64,000 nt of DNA, from assembly GCA_038087015.1 (NCBI GenBank), contig JASBNA010000049.1, positions 62,001-126,000 of the forward strand, in the 5' to 3' direction. The notes beneath the pieces are model-generated. The model saw only the letters and a program-made list of their open reading frames with translations. It had not been told where the DNA came from and did not search any database. Below are positions 54,135-64,000 of this stretch, piece by piece. Made by a program: the position numbers and the translations under genes. How positions within the stretch are numbered: the first letter of the stretch is position 1; every line of letters starts with the position of its first letter. Source of the DNA: Cerrena zonata (taxonomy: Eukaryota > Basidiomycota > Agaricomycetes > Polyporales > Cerrenaceae).

Positions 54135-54558
54135 GGTAAATCAGTCAGGTCTGCAAGATAGAACGATGATTTATTTTTCAATCTTGAATTACTCAATTAG
54201 TCTCCAAAATTCTTTGGTCTTTCGAGTTTCAATATTGAAGAATTCTCTTTGGAGCTTGATGCAGAGACCCAACAGGTATTTTAGTTGGATTTAATATTGT
54301 TGGTCGAGTAATTCCAACTTAAAATGAATGTTAATTTTCAGTCTCTGCGTTTGTTTTTTAAGATGTTTTTTCTTTGGGTGTTTTTTTTTTTGGAAGATCA
54401 ATACTGAAAATTACGCGTTGGTCGCTCTAATTGGGTACTGGATTTACACATATACTTTTAGGCTTTACGACTACAAGATTAGAAATTCCATGGAATTAAG
54501 ATTAGATTTCGAAGATAATATACAAGAGCTCATTAAGACGTGAATTTTAAGATGCTAT
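54135..54558. other. NUP145 promoter and EDC3 3' flank with a small open frame
   Basis: Contains T-rich tracts and a plus-strand small open frame listed separately. No other element was recognised. Confidence 0.4.
54328..54543 (+). CDS. Putative 71-residue membrane protein
   Basis: An ATG at 54328 opens 71 codons. The first 40 residues are hydrophobic and Phe/Cys-rich because of poly(dT). The remainder (NYALVALIGYWIYTYTF, then a charged RNSMELRLDFEDNIQELIKT) looks like a real membrane anchor with a polar tail. A start further upstream through a short intron (donor GTATTT near 54280, acceptor TTTTCAG near 54340) would keep the same frame. No homologue was recognised. Low confidence, since the length is within chance. 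Confidence 0.3.
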   Translation: MLIFSLCVCFLRCFFFGCFFFWKINTENYALVALIGYWIYTYTFRLYDYKIRNSMELRLDFEDNIQELIKT

Positions 54559-56238
54559 TCATTCAGTTAAAATGTCTAGTTTAACGCTGAACTCAGCACT
54601 GAACCAAAATTTATCGAATTTTCTTAAGTTACCCTTGGTACTGTAGACTTTATTTGGGATACCAATATCCACCAAGAAATGATCGACCTCTTCGTCATCG
54701 ACGCCCAAGTGGCCATTTTTGTAAGCGTGAATTAAACCAATGATAGGTAATCCCATAGAAATGATCCAACGAGAATGTAAGACCAAGCACTGATCCAGAA
54801 CAGTACCTGACCCACCGTCTATACCCGATGGGATATCAAGAGACATGATTTTATTTTTTTGTTTTGGTTCGTTACACCAAACAATAAGGTCCTTGACTGA
54901 TTGTAAGTCTTGATCTTGGTAAAAAATATCTTCCAAATGGTCGTCGTAACCTTGTAATGCATCGATGATCAATTCAACTGGGGTATCTAATTCGTGAGTT
55001 AAGATGTTGATTAAGGTGGATACATCTGAAGTAATAACTTTACCACCCACATTTTCAAATAAGTCCCATTGTTTTGTTAATTCTTTATCGCTATCATCAT
55101 TATTAATAACATATGCTAAAACCCTAATACCATGATTAGTTAAATGACGACCGGTTGCAAAAGCACGACTGCCACAACGACCACTTCCTATGAGAATTAA
55201 AACTAAAGGTGGTAGATTATGATTCTTTTTGTTACTTAGTCTAGTTGAACCACCCAAGATATTATGAGTAATTAATGCTGATAAATTAGAAGCACAAACT
55301 TCAGCCGTTATCGAAGGATTTACACCATAAGTGTCATGAGCCAATCTTTCAACTTCAACCAATTGCACTGGAGATGCTAAAGGAATAGCAGATTTGTGGT
55401 CTGCAGAATTAACAAGTTTATAAGTTTTCTTTAAAGATCCTGACGAGACATCTTTAAGAAGATTGGCAGAACTATTATTTCTACTACTACCATTAGAAAC
55501 CCCCATTCTTTTATTCAAATTACCAATAAGATCCCAATTATCAGTTTTATTGACATCCAATACCATTTCATCATTTTCATATTTATCTTTCTTCTCCTTC
55601 TTTTTAGGATTTTGTTGCTGGATATTATCAAGTTTATTATGACCAACTAATCTATTTTGTAAACTAACATTATCATTTTTATGGAAATCAGCAAAGACTG
55701 ATTTTTTATCAAACATGGCTAGATTAGCAGCAAAATCAAAATCGTTAGATTCCTTAATATCTTTTACATCATTTCCATTCCCCCAATCAGGCTCAACGGA
55801 TCCCAGTATTAGAATAGGTTTTCAGAAGTTTTGCTGATCCTAATTTTGGAGTATTGGTTCTACTAGACCCTCTTGGAGTAGAGTTAGGTTTTAGAATGAT
55901 TTGAACGATGGTGAGAATTATCATCATCTGACACCTGGTCTAGCGAAAACAATGGCATCATCCAAAAGAGAAACATCTTTTGTTTTATTAACGTATTGTT
56001 CAGCATTATGCTTTTTATTTTTATTATTTTTCAATAAGTCCGGTGGCAATTGGGTTACTTTCAAATCGCTAATTGAACCACTATTAACATTTAAGCTAGG
56101 AAATTTTTGGGAGCTGGTATTCGATTTTTGAATCACATCATTGAGACTAATCAGTTGATTGTCCACATGGGTGATCGTACCCGAGATATTGGTACCTTCT
56201 TTCAAGACAAGATCCACCTTGTAATTCAAGAATTCCAT
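54559..56238 (-). CDS. EDC3: Enhancer of mRNA decapping Edc3, with three frame breaks
   Basis: Edc3 is a P-body scaffold that activates the Dcp1-Dcp2 decapping enzyme. From ATG 56238 the first frame encodes the N-terminal LSm domain (MEFLNYKVDLVLKEGT, VDNQLISLND). A short patch at 55800-55925 needs three one-base removals. The next frame starts with FDFAANLAMFDKKSVFADF, the FDF motif known to bind the helicase Dhh1. The C-terminal YjeF_N domain (VLILIGSGRCGSRAFATGRHL, SLDIPSGIDGGSGTV) runs to the stop at 54559. Joined length about 558 residues. The three breaks within 130 bp suggest one bad stretch of sequence. Confidence 0.9.
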
Positions 56239-56428
56239 CTTCAATTGAATAAAAAGAGTGATGCTTCTGGAATGCTTTTTGCTGAAGGAAATGTAACCTT
56301 TGAAAAGTCACCTAAAGGTTTTGAAGTTTAATTTTTTCTTTTCTTTTCGTCGGTGGTACCGGTCTTTTCAATTGTTTCGCACACGCCGAGGGCTACAAAA
56401 ATTTTGCAACAATCATAAAAGCCTTTCA

Positions 56429-58085
56429 TTAAAACGCTTTTGCAGGGTCGTAGTCTTCTAATTGAAGCTCTAAGTCGCGTTGGTGTTGTTCTAATAAGGA
56501 GCTGAAATTAGAAATTTCAGCCAAGCGAGAGGCAGTTTGTAGAGAAAGTTTATCTTGAGTGGCTCTTTTGATGAAACCAAATAATTCTTGATCCATGTAA
56601 TCGACATGGCTTTGTAATTCATGTAATTGACGATCACGTTCCAGGAGTTTTTGTTTTAAGAATGTATTTTCGAATTTTAATTTTGAGGTTTCATTATCAA
56701 GATAAGAAATTAATTTCAAAGATTTATTGTCTTCTGTAGGGACTGAAGTAGGAGAAGAATTCAATTCGAAATTATTTAATTTATTGGTGAGATCATTAAT
56801 TTCGTCTTTTAAAGATTGGATTGCCGATTGATCCATTGCCCGAAGCTCTTCCCAATCAATGGGGGCCAGGGACAATTTAGTTTTATTTGCTTTAGCGGCG
56901 GTTTTAATTTTCTTCACTTGATTAGCGTAATTCAAGGTTTGATAAGTTTCTTCAAAATCAATTGGAGAAATACAAAAAATCATGAAACTTTTTGAATTCC
57001 CGGCCAAATTTTCTTTTAGAATGTAGGTTAATGTTGAATCACGATATGGGATCACCGAAGCGTTTTGACAAGAGGATGAATTTGAATTGGTCGCCAAAAG
57101 ATTGAAGCATCTTCCAAGAACGGTCAATGATTTATTGATAAGAGTACCTTCTTTAACGCGATCTTGTTGGCCAAAGACTTTGGTTTTAGATAATCGTTCA
57201 GACCCGGCTAAATCGACCAATTTTATATTTGAGACCATTTCTTCTTCGGCCTCCCCAAGTGTATTATTATCATTTTGAGAAACAAATTTAGTTTGTTTCA
57301 AATTGACCGTTATTATGGCATGGGATCTTGAACTATTATCATTCATTGAAGTAGATGCCGTGGCTCGATTCGAATTACCCTTGTTCAAACAGTTCACGAA
57401 ATCCGCATACAGATCAATGTTACATTCGGTTACATTTTCAACGTATGGACCTAAAGTTGGATGTTCTCTAACTCGACATTTTTTCAAGTCTGGTTGATTA
57501 TTTGTAAGTAAATCTTTAACCTGTTCGTTGTAGATTTCAATGTACAGGAGTTTCAATTGGCAATTGATCTTTTCATTAACAAGCCTTTGCTTTTGGTTCA
57601 AGATGTCTCGTATGGTCAAAGGTATGATCCCCGGTTCTTCTCGATCACCCATCATGGTATACGTTTTACCCGAACTAGTCTGTCCGTAGGCCAAAAGACA
57701 CACGTTGAAACCTTGGAAGAAATGCTCGATAATATCGGGCCCCGTCTTGTTATAGAATTTCCGATTATCGGTATAATTCGACTGGTTACTATCGAATGAC
57801 CATACTGATTCATCAAATGAGTAGTACTTCTGTTCTTCAGAAGTCTTTTTCTGTGCACTACTGATAGCCTTGTTTCGTTGGGAATGATACAACGAGTTGG
57901 GTGGAACGGTAAGAATGGTTGATTTGGGGTCTTCCGCCGGCATGCTGACCAAGCTCTTGACTTGATCGTCTTTGGTTTCTCGAGGCTAAAAGCGGTCTTA
58001 CTCTTACAAGAACCTTGATATTGGTTCCCTGAGCTTGTGACGTGGTACCTCCACGCATCTTAGTAGGTGATCCTGGCCGTGACAT
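56429..58085 (-). CDS. Kinesin motor protein with N-terminal motor, one frame break
   Basis: Microtubule motor of the kinesin superfamily. The ATG at 58085 begins MSRPGSPTK and leads to IKVLVRVRPLLA. One extra base near 58000 shifts into the frame ending at 56429. That frame holds the P-loop AYGQTSSGKTYTMMG, switch I SSRSHAIITV and switch II LVDLAGSER, then NKSLTVLGRC. The joined protein is about 551 residues. The motor is N-terminal with a short coiled-coil tail (LERDRQLHELQSHVDYMDQ). It resembles the kinesin-7 (Kip2/CENP-E-like) group by the GIIPL segment, but the assignment to Kip2 is not certain. The kinesin and UBX genes are divergent. Confidence 0.85.
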
Positions 58086-58532
58086 GGTTAGTTGTTAGTC
58101 AATGGTTATCAATGCTAATGATCAAAGGACAATCAAGTCAACGGTTAAAGATCAAAATGTAAACAAACAGAAAGGTACGGAGGTAGATCCACTGGGCCAG
58201 TAAGGGAATACGAAGGTTTTAGAGCATACGGTTTACGAGATGGTGTCTAGTAGACGGTTGTGGTTCGATCACCCCGACACGGACCCAGTCCCCCCGGCAT
58301 CGACATGTAGCCCATCAAACATAGCTATGAACAAGGGAACACCGGGGAAGCTGTCAAACTATCAATTGGTTTTGGGGTCATGTGAGCGATGCACCCGTGC
58401 ACCTTAGTTATTGCTATTATTTTTCTATATATTAGTGTAGTGTCAGGCAAAAAGTGAAAAGATATAAGCCTGAATTTGAAAAGTCAGACAACTTATCCGA
58501 TAGGATTGTGAATCTCTTGGGCATTGAATAGG
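58086..58532. promoter_or_regulatory. Divergent kinesin-UBX promoter
   Basis: Contains CCCGTGCAC at 58394-58402, 130 bp upstream of the UBX start. It sits inside GCACCCGTGCAC, which also holds the TGCACCC core typical of Aft-type iron regulators. No coding sequence was seen. Confidence 0.45.
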
Positions 58533-60107
58533 ATGATGACGCTACTAAGTAATCTATTTGGAGAATCGGCTCAAGTAGCTGTGCAAGCAAGTTTATCGGA
58601 AAGCAAGCCACTATTTGTATATATGGAGGAAGATAGGGCGACAGAGGAGGTTTCACCCTTGATTAAAAAGTATCTTATTGATGTTAAGGATAATAGAATA
58701 AAGGATGAATATATTTCTTTTCTCAGGAAGCGGTTTATTTGTCTTAAGCTTATACAGGGAAGTACTGATTATTCATTTTTTGAACAACTTTTCCCAAACA
58801 TTGAATTTCCTAGTTTTTATTTGATTAGCAAAGGGAAGCTTCTAGACATTATTACTCTTGAATCTCAGTTAGACCAGAAAGGTTTTATTACCAGATTAAC
58901 TACATTATCGCCAGATCATCAAGAACGGGGGAGCACTGAAATGTCCGATGGTACCGATGCTGCAACTGAAAAACAATCATCCCATCAAGAGTCGGTGCGC
59001 AAACATCAACAGGATGTGGCTGCCTATAAGAAAGAACAGGCTCAGGAACACCAGAGAATCAAAGCTTTATTGGAAGCCGACAAGAGAGAACGAGAATCAA
59101 TGAAGCGGGAACGAAATGGGAGCATTCAACCCAAACGAAACGACGTCAGGCCTTCCAAGTCAGTGGTTTGCTCTTTGGTGATTCGATTATTCGATGGGGA
59201 CTCAGTTAAAAATGATTTCAGTTCAAGCCAAACTTTGAACGATGTAAGAATCTGGTTGGATAATAGTTCCAATCCTCCTATAATAAAGAATACTAATTCG
59301 TCGATGCCGTCATTTGCTAAATCTCTGAATCCGCAACCTACTCACTACCTATTCCATCGTCCCGGGATACCAAGGGTTACTTATACTGATTCTCAAGAAT
59401 TTGAAAAACTTGTTGATTTAGACTTGTGTCCAAGACTGGCGCTTATATTGAAACCCATTTATGATGATAAGTTTTCCAGTTTATACCCCGATGGGAACCG
59501 GTCAAGTTTCGGAATGCTTGGTTCGTTTGGTCAATCTGTTCGTAAATTTGGTAATGCTCTTTACCTGTTCTTCGATTACGGAGTTGATGAAACCGACATT
59601 CCTACCCATAATAATAATGAAGATGAACCATCTCCAAATGAAATCAATGACGAATTTAATGATTCTTCGAGAAGTTCTGGCTATAATCGCTTAAATCTTG
59701 AAAATTCTAACATCGGTGCTGGCATGGATGATTATTTTCAATCTAACCATTCATCTGGACCACAACAGGACTCCTCTGATCCCGAACGTAAACTTGCCTC
59801 GCGTGCCCATTCTGCCTCGCTCATCAATTTTGGTAACACCGCCACTACAAGACCCATTTCAGTTCTCCACCAACCGTCTTTTCATTCCACCAGCTACGTT
59901 ATCGGAGGTGACGACCATGACGACACCGAAGACAGACCCCTCCATGATTCTGGCTCGGTTTCAAATCTTACAAGTAGACTGTCTACACCTAAGCCAGTGG
60001 GGAATCTTCCGTCCATTAGTCGGGTTCAAACCATCCGTCCTGAAGAACAAGATCAACCCAACGATCCAACTACAAATGATTCTGATGAAGATAAAAAGGA
60101 TAAGTAA
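58533..60107 (+). CDS. UBX-domain protein, Ubx7/Ubx6-like
   Basis: Likely a Cdc48 cofactor with a UAS thioredoxin-like N-terminus (residues 1-110, beginning MMTLLSNLFG). A charged coiled-coil follows (HQQDVAAYKKEQAQEHQRIK, 145-190). The UBX domain lies at about 205-310, ending in LCPRLALILKP. The C-terminus is low-complexity, with a hydrophobic short segment (FGNALYLFFDY) near 340. The ATG at 58533 is chosen, since the open frame extends upstream only through a TTG. Yeast Ubx7 has a comparable plan. Frame intact. Confidence 0.8.
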   Translation: MMTLLSNLFGESAQVAVQASLSESKPLFVYMEEDRATEEVSPLIKKYLIDVKDNRIKDEYISFLRKRFICLKLIQGSTDYSFFEQLFPNIEFPSFYLISKGKLLDIITLESQLDQKGFITRLTTLSPDHQERGSTEMSDGTDAATEKQSSHQESVRKHQQDVAAYKKEQAQEHQRIKALLEADKRERESMKRERNGSIQPKRNDVRPSKSVVCSLVIRLFDGDSVKNDFSSSQTLNDVRIWLDNSSNPPIIKNTNSSMPSFAKSLNPQPTHYLFHRPGIPRVTYTDSQEFEKLVDLDLCPRLALILKPIYDDKFSSLYPDGNRSSFGMLGSFGQSVRKFGNALYLFFDYGVDETDIPTHNNNEDEPSPNEINDEFNDSSRSSGYNRLNLENSNIGAGMDDYFQSNHSSGPQQDSSDPERKLASRAHSASLINFGNTATTRPISVLHQPSFHSTSYVIGGDDHDDTEDRPLHDSGSVSNLTSRLSTPKPVGNLPSISRVQTIRPEEQDQPNDPTTNDSDEDKKDK

Positions 60108-60409
60108 TACCAGTTTTACCACTATTTATTTTTGTTTGAGTAGATTCGTTTCAATATATGCTTACCAGTTCATAACAAGCATTTATACTTAATCAGCTTG
60201 TAATAAGTTCATAATCAATTTGTATGCTTAATATCACTATATAATTTATTATATTGAAATATCTAAAAATATGTCAAAATCGAGTATTTCCTGTACACAA
60301 ATTAGTATCTTTTCCGGAAGGTTTTTTCACGTTTTTAACAAAGATAAGCATTCCCAACTAGTTGATCTTTTGGATCCTTTCATTAGTTTGGTGTGGAAGT
60401 ACTAAGACA
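60108..60409. other. UBX-PTR3 intergenic region
   Basis: AT-rich 3' and 5' flanks of two tandem genes. No distinctive element was recognised. Confidence 0.4.
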
Positions 60410-62842
60410 ATGGATCAGAACCGACTTGCTGAATTGGAATCGTTGTTAAGGTTCCCGGGGGACCAAGTCCTCAGCTCAAGCTATAATACCATGGTTCTGG
60501 ATGCTTCGGTATTAACCTGTGGATGTCTTGTATCTGAATCATATTTTCTTTCTACTTTGACGAGTAATTCGATTGATAATTCATCAACGTGTCCTAACTG
60601 CCATAGGGAAGGGGTCAATATCTTGGGTGAAATCAAACCCTTGAGGGATTTGTATGAAATCATTCTTCAATTACAATCACAAGCTGCTAAAAATACAAGA
60701 AGAAGATCAAGTCTGAAAAGAAGTAGTTACGATGCCAATAGTAATACCCGTCGTAGCAGCTTTAGCACGAAAGGAGGTGGGGGCGGCTCTCCCACTGGAG
60801 AAACAATTGATTTATTGGGGCTTTTTTATAAATTTGCCAAAGAAGAAAATAACCCCGAGGTTAAAGAAGTTAAATCAAGTACTCAACCAATTGAAATTAA
60901 ACAGTCAAGCCTGACATTAAGCAGAACCAAATCAATCAATTCGGCTCCCTGGACTAATTCGGGATCGATTTCACCCCACAATAATGCCATTTCGACATCC
61001 TCTTTATCGAAAAGAAATAGATTACCCTCCGATCCATCTATTCATACTTCTAATTCATTTGTTCCATTCAGTGAAGATACTATTCAACCATCCACTGGAG
61101 TCATTACTCGTGGCAGTACCATTGACGAAGCCCCGATTTTGGCTGAAGAGTTTGATGATACTCAAAACAAACTTTTAGATAATTTGAATGAAACTAAAGA
61201 ATATAACTTTAGTAAATGCTTCCCATTTTATCGTAAAATGAGTACCTTCCCAACTCAACAGATGAAATTCAACTTTACTAGTAATCCTTTCAAGCTGGGG
61301 TCGTCGATGATTAAGAAAAACTCAAAATTTATCTCGAGCCATATTCATACTTATGTTGATAATAAGTCTGGTCGGGAAGTCACCAGGTTTGTACTAATGG
61401 CCGAAAAACGCTGGGAGGTGTATGAGTACATTGTTGGAGACGGAAATATTGATAGTTATAAACCTGTTTTATTATGTTGTGGTAAACTGAATGGAGATTA
61501 TGGATCAAATTTTAATAATTTGATACCATCTACATTAAATGAAAATGAAGAAGTGATTTTGAAAAATGAATTCAGTGGCACAAATAATGATTCAAATACC
61601 ACTAATAACAATACTAATATCACCAATGATGATATTAAGAAAAAATTAAATCTGTGGGAGCTTTTACATTGTAAAATATCAAGTAACTATTTAATAATAG
61701 CTGGTACTAAAGGAATTATGAGAGTTTTCAATGTGAATGAAAGATTAGGTCCATTAGGTAAACCACTTTATACCTATGTAACCAATTTCCCCATAAGATG
61801 TATATCAATCAGTCCCAATGGATCATTGATTGCATGTGGTATTACTGCAAGAGAGAGGCTTTCAGGAAAAGAGCAACCATTTATAGTTTTAAACAGATTG
61901 ATTCCTTGCACAACCATCCCATCGAAAAAAATTTTGGATTCAGTGGAACCAATCACTATAACCATTCCATATAGAGATCCCATCAAATTGATCAATTTTA
62001 ATGCATCGTCAACACATTTATTATGTTGTACCGCATGGGAATCAAGATATCTTATCATCAGATTAAGAAGTGCCCATTCTGACAATTATAGACGGCCAAG
62101 ATTGATTTGGGCTGATGCCAAATACTCAAGAAATCAGCCATCGAATATCTTGGGTAATAGTCTAGACTTTGGCATCGATGATAGGAAAAGATCCGACTTG
62201 GGGTTGGATGAAAACGATAATGATGTTTATTACGATACCGGAGTTGATGATGGATAACGAAGGAGTCACCGACTTACAATTTGGCTCTTCATTCTCCAAT
62301 ACAGTTGTGTTAACTACCTAGCTCGTTGAAAAACAAACCCTCGGTGGTTATTCGTTTGGATGGTCCCTCCATTGATTCTAGACACACCAACGATGGCACG
62401 GACGCCAGTCTCCATTCGAGCAACCATAGCAGGCACGCCAATGAGAAAGAACTCCGAGAATAGCGAACTCACCAACATCAAAGACGCAGAAATCATCATG
62501 AGGTTCCCAGAAATCGGTTCAATGATTCATGGGTTCTCCATGTCTCCGCGTGGTGATGGCATAGTATTCCTCGATAAAACAGGTAAGTTATACCTAGTCT
62601 CCACCCCAAACTTCCGTCTCAACACCAGTGCCACCGGAACCCAGGGTAAGAAGATCGTGGTTCTTTTGGGTGAAGTCTCCAATGCTGAGCACTATACCGA
62701 ATCGGCATCAGTAAAATTCTCAAGCGATGGTGGTAAGGTCTTCACCGTCGACCGCAAAGGGATCTTTTCCGTGTTTGACTTCACAAAGGGTATTCCTGGC
62801 GAAGATCTTGACGTTGTCAAATGTAAAATCATCAATTTATAG
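60410..62842 (+). CDS. PTR3: SPS amino-acid sensor component Ptr3, with three frame breaks
   Basis: Ptr3 links the Ssy1 permease-like sensor to activation of Ssy5 at the plasma membrane, inducing amino-acid permeases. The frame from ATG 60410 (MDQNRLAELESLL) opens with ASVLTCGCLVSES and CPNCHREGVNILG, a RING/U-box-like Cys pattern. The WD-like C-terminal half contains LIIAGTKGIMRVFNV and CISISPNGSLIACGI. Three one-base breaks lie between 62250 and 62480. The last frame holds FSMSPRGDGIVFLDKTGKLY, VKFSSDGGKVFTVDRKG and ends VKCKIINL. Joined length about 809 residues. The identity rests on domain order and family motifs. Confidence 0.85.
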
Positions 62843-63058
62843 ACTATATACTGTTTTTTTGCAACTAATGAAGCAAATTCTCTCGGACAAATCACAGAAC
62901 AACAAACAAAACAAAAAAAAAAAAAAAAAATCAGGTGCCGCATCGAGGCAGCCACACTTTTTCTTTCTTTTTTTCCTCCTTCTTCTCTTCCCATCGAGTT
63001 TTTCAGACTAAGTACCAGAGTTTTCTTTGATCTTTGTATTAGATAAGTAGTAGTCAAG

Positions 63059-64000
63059 ATGGCACCAATTCCACCATTAGCAGACGATGTGTTAGACTTC
63101 GTTGGGAACACCCCTTTGGTTAAATTGAACCGAATCCCGCAATCGTACGGTATTAAAGCCAAAGTTTATGCTAAAGTTGAATTATTCAATGCTGGTGGTT
63201 CTATCAAGGATAGAATATCCAAGAACATGATTGAACAAGCAGAAAAGACCGGAAGAATCAAGCCAGGTTACACTTTGATCGAACCAACCTCTGGTAACAC
63301 CGGTATCGGTTTAGCATTGGTTGCAGCAGTTAAAGGATACAGAACCATCATTACTTTACCAGAGAAAATGTCTAATGAAAAAGTTAGTGTTTTAAAAGCA
63401 TTAGGGGCTGAAATTATCAGAACACCTACTGAAGCAGCATGGGATGCACCAGAATCACATATTGGAGTAGCCAGAAAATTAGAAAAAGAGATTCCTAATT
63501 CAGTTATTTTGGATCAATATTCTAATGAAGCTAATCCTGATGCTCATTATTTTGGTACTGGTTATGAAATTTGGGAACAAACCAACGGTTCTGTTACTCA
63601 TTTGGTTGCTGGTGCAGGTACTGGTGGTACTATTACTGGTGCTTCCAAGTATTTGAAAGATCAAAATGAAAAAGTTAAAGTGATTGGGGCTGATCCAAAA
63701 GGTTCTATTTTAGCTCAACCAGAATCATTAAATGATACCAGTGACGGGTATCTCGTTGAAGGTATTGGTTACGATTTTATTCCAGAAGTATTAAAGAGAA
63801 AATATGTCGACGAATGGATTAAAACTGATGATGCAGAATCTTTTAAATTAGCAAGAAGAATTATTAGAGAAGAAGGGATTTTAGTTGGTGGTTCTTCTGG
63901 TAGTGCTTTACAAGCAGCTTTACAAATTGGTAAAGATTTAACCGAAGACGATACTATTGTTGTTATTTTCCCTGATTCAATTAGATCTTATTTAACCAAA
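63059..64000 (+). CDS. CYS4: Cystathionine beta-synthase, N-terminal 314 codons
   Basis: Pyridoxal-phosphate enzyme that condenses serine and homocysteine to cystathionine, the entry to transsulfuration. Starting at ATG 63059 (MAPIPPLADDVLDFVGNTPL), the Schiff-base lysine is K50 in NAGGSIKDR. The substrate loop EPTSGNTGIG and the PLP phosphate-binding loop GAGTGGTITG are intact. The open frame runs to the window edge, and the CBS regulatory tail, expected after about residue 350, lies outside. The promoter and leader include an A-rich run near 62905-62925. Frame intact. Confidence 0.96.
   Translation, partial: MAPIPPLADDVLDFVGNTPLVKLNRIPQSYGIKAKVYAKVELFNAGGSIKDRISKNMIEQAEKTGRIKPGYTLIEPTSGNTGIGLALVAAVKGYRTIITLPEKMSNEKVSVLKALGAEIIRTPTEAAWDAPESHIGVARKLEKEIPNSVILDQYSNEANPDAHYFGTGYEIWEQTNGSVTHLVAGAGTGGTITGASKYLKDQNEKVKVIGADPKGSILAQPESLNDTSDGYLVEGIGYDFIPEVLKRKYVDEWIKTDDAESFKLARRIIREEGILVGGSSGSALQAALQIGKDLTEDDTIVVIFPDSIRSYLTK

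Noticed and set aside
53432..54294. Long frames overlapping the GLFG region of NUP145
   Set aside because: They are other-frame translations of the repeats, rich in Pro, Asn and Val; the GLFG frame is the coding one.
9305..62480. Programmed +1 frameshifting as an explanation of the breaks
   Set aside because: The breaks go in both directions, share no slippery heptamer such as CTTAGGC or GCGAGTT, and are clustered in patches. Euplotes-type AAA-stop sites are not present.

Overview
The window is nuclear DNA from a budding yeast of the CTG-Ser (CUG-Ser1) clade, that is, a Candida, Lodderomyces, Scheffersomyces or Debaryomyces relative. The gene content is yeast throughout, genes are closely packed, AT-rich and essentially intronless, and in the VAC8 homologue several in-frame CTG codons sit where the family has serine. 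CTG should therefore be read as Ser in every protein here. The species cannot be fixed from the sequence alone.

Layout. 1-5168 (-): first 1722 codons of POL2, with paired MCB boxes in its promoter. 5565-8610: YIF1 (-) and TPS1 (+), divergent. 8850-12858 (-): a coiled, low-complexity protein tentatively Mdm36-like, and the PP2C phosphatase PTC4. 13855-14895 (+): a GH130 glycoside phosphorylase-like enzyme, rare in fungi. 15135-20990 (+): a P-loop Ras-like protein, an ATG14-like gene and VMA2. 21508-31481 (-): ACO2, the Ras exchange factor CDC25 and an MFS transporter. 31990-35332 (+): the ECM32 helicase. 35396-36475 (-): a Rua1-type zinc protein. 36907-40018 (+): an unknown membrane-associated protein and DSL1. 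40057-44288 (-): ATX1, a secreted aspartyl protease, and an uncharacterised protein that may derive from a Ty1/copia Gag-protease. 45168-46844 (+): VAC8. 47118-58085 (-): CHM7, NBP35, NUP145, EDC3 and a kinesin. 58533-64000 (+): a UBX protein, the amino-acid sensor subunit PTR3 and the first 314 codons of CYS4.

These are mostly housekeeping genes and do not form one pathway. Themes recur: membrane traffic (YIF1, DSL1, VAC8, ATG14-like), nuclear envelope and pore (NUP145, CHM7), nutrient signalling (CDC25, PTR3, TPS1) and metal or sulfur metabolism (ATX1, NBP35, ACO2, CYS4).

The most striking property is about thirty single-base frame breaks confined to ten genes and clustered in short patches, while eighteen other genes of similar total length have none. 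The frames between breaks are free of stops and read as good family protein. Local sequence or assembly error is the likeliest cause, but the pattern should be checked. The most interesting biological leads are the Gag/retropepsin-like gene at 42858-44288, the GH130 gene, and several dyad or repeated elements in promoters.
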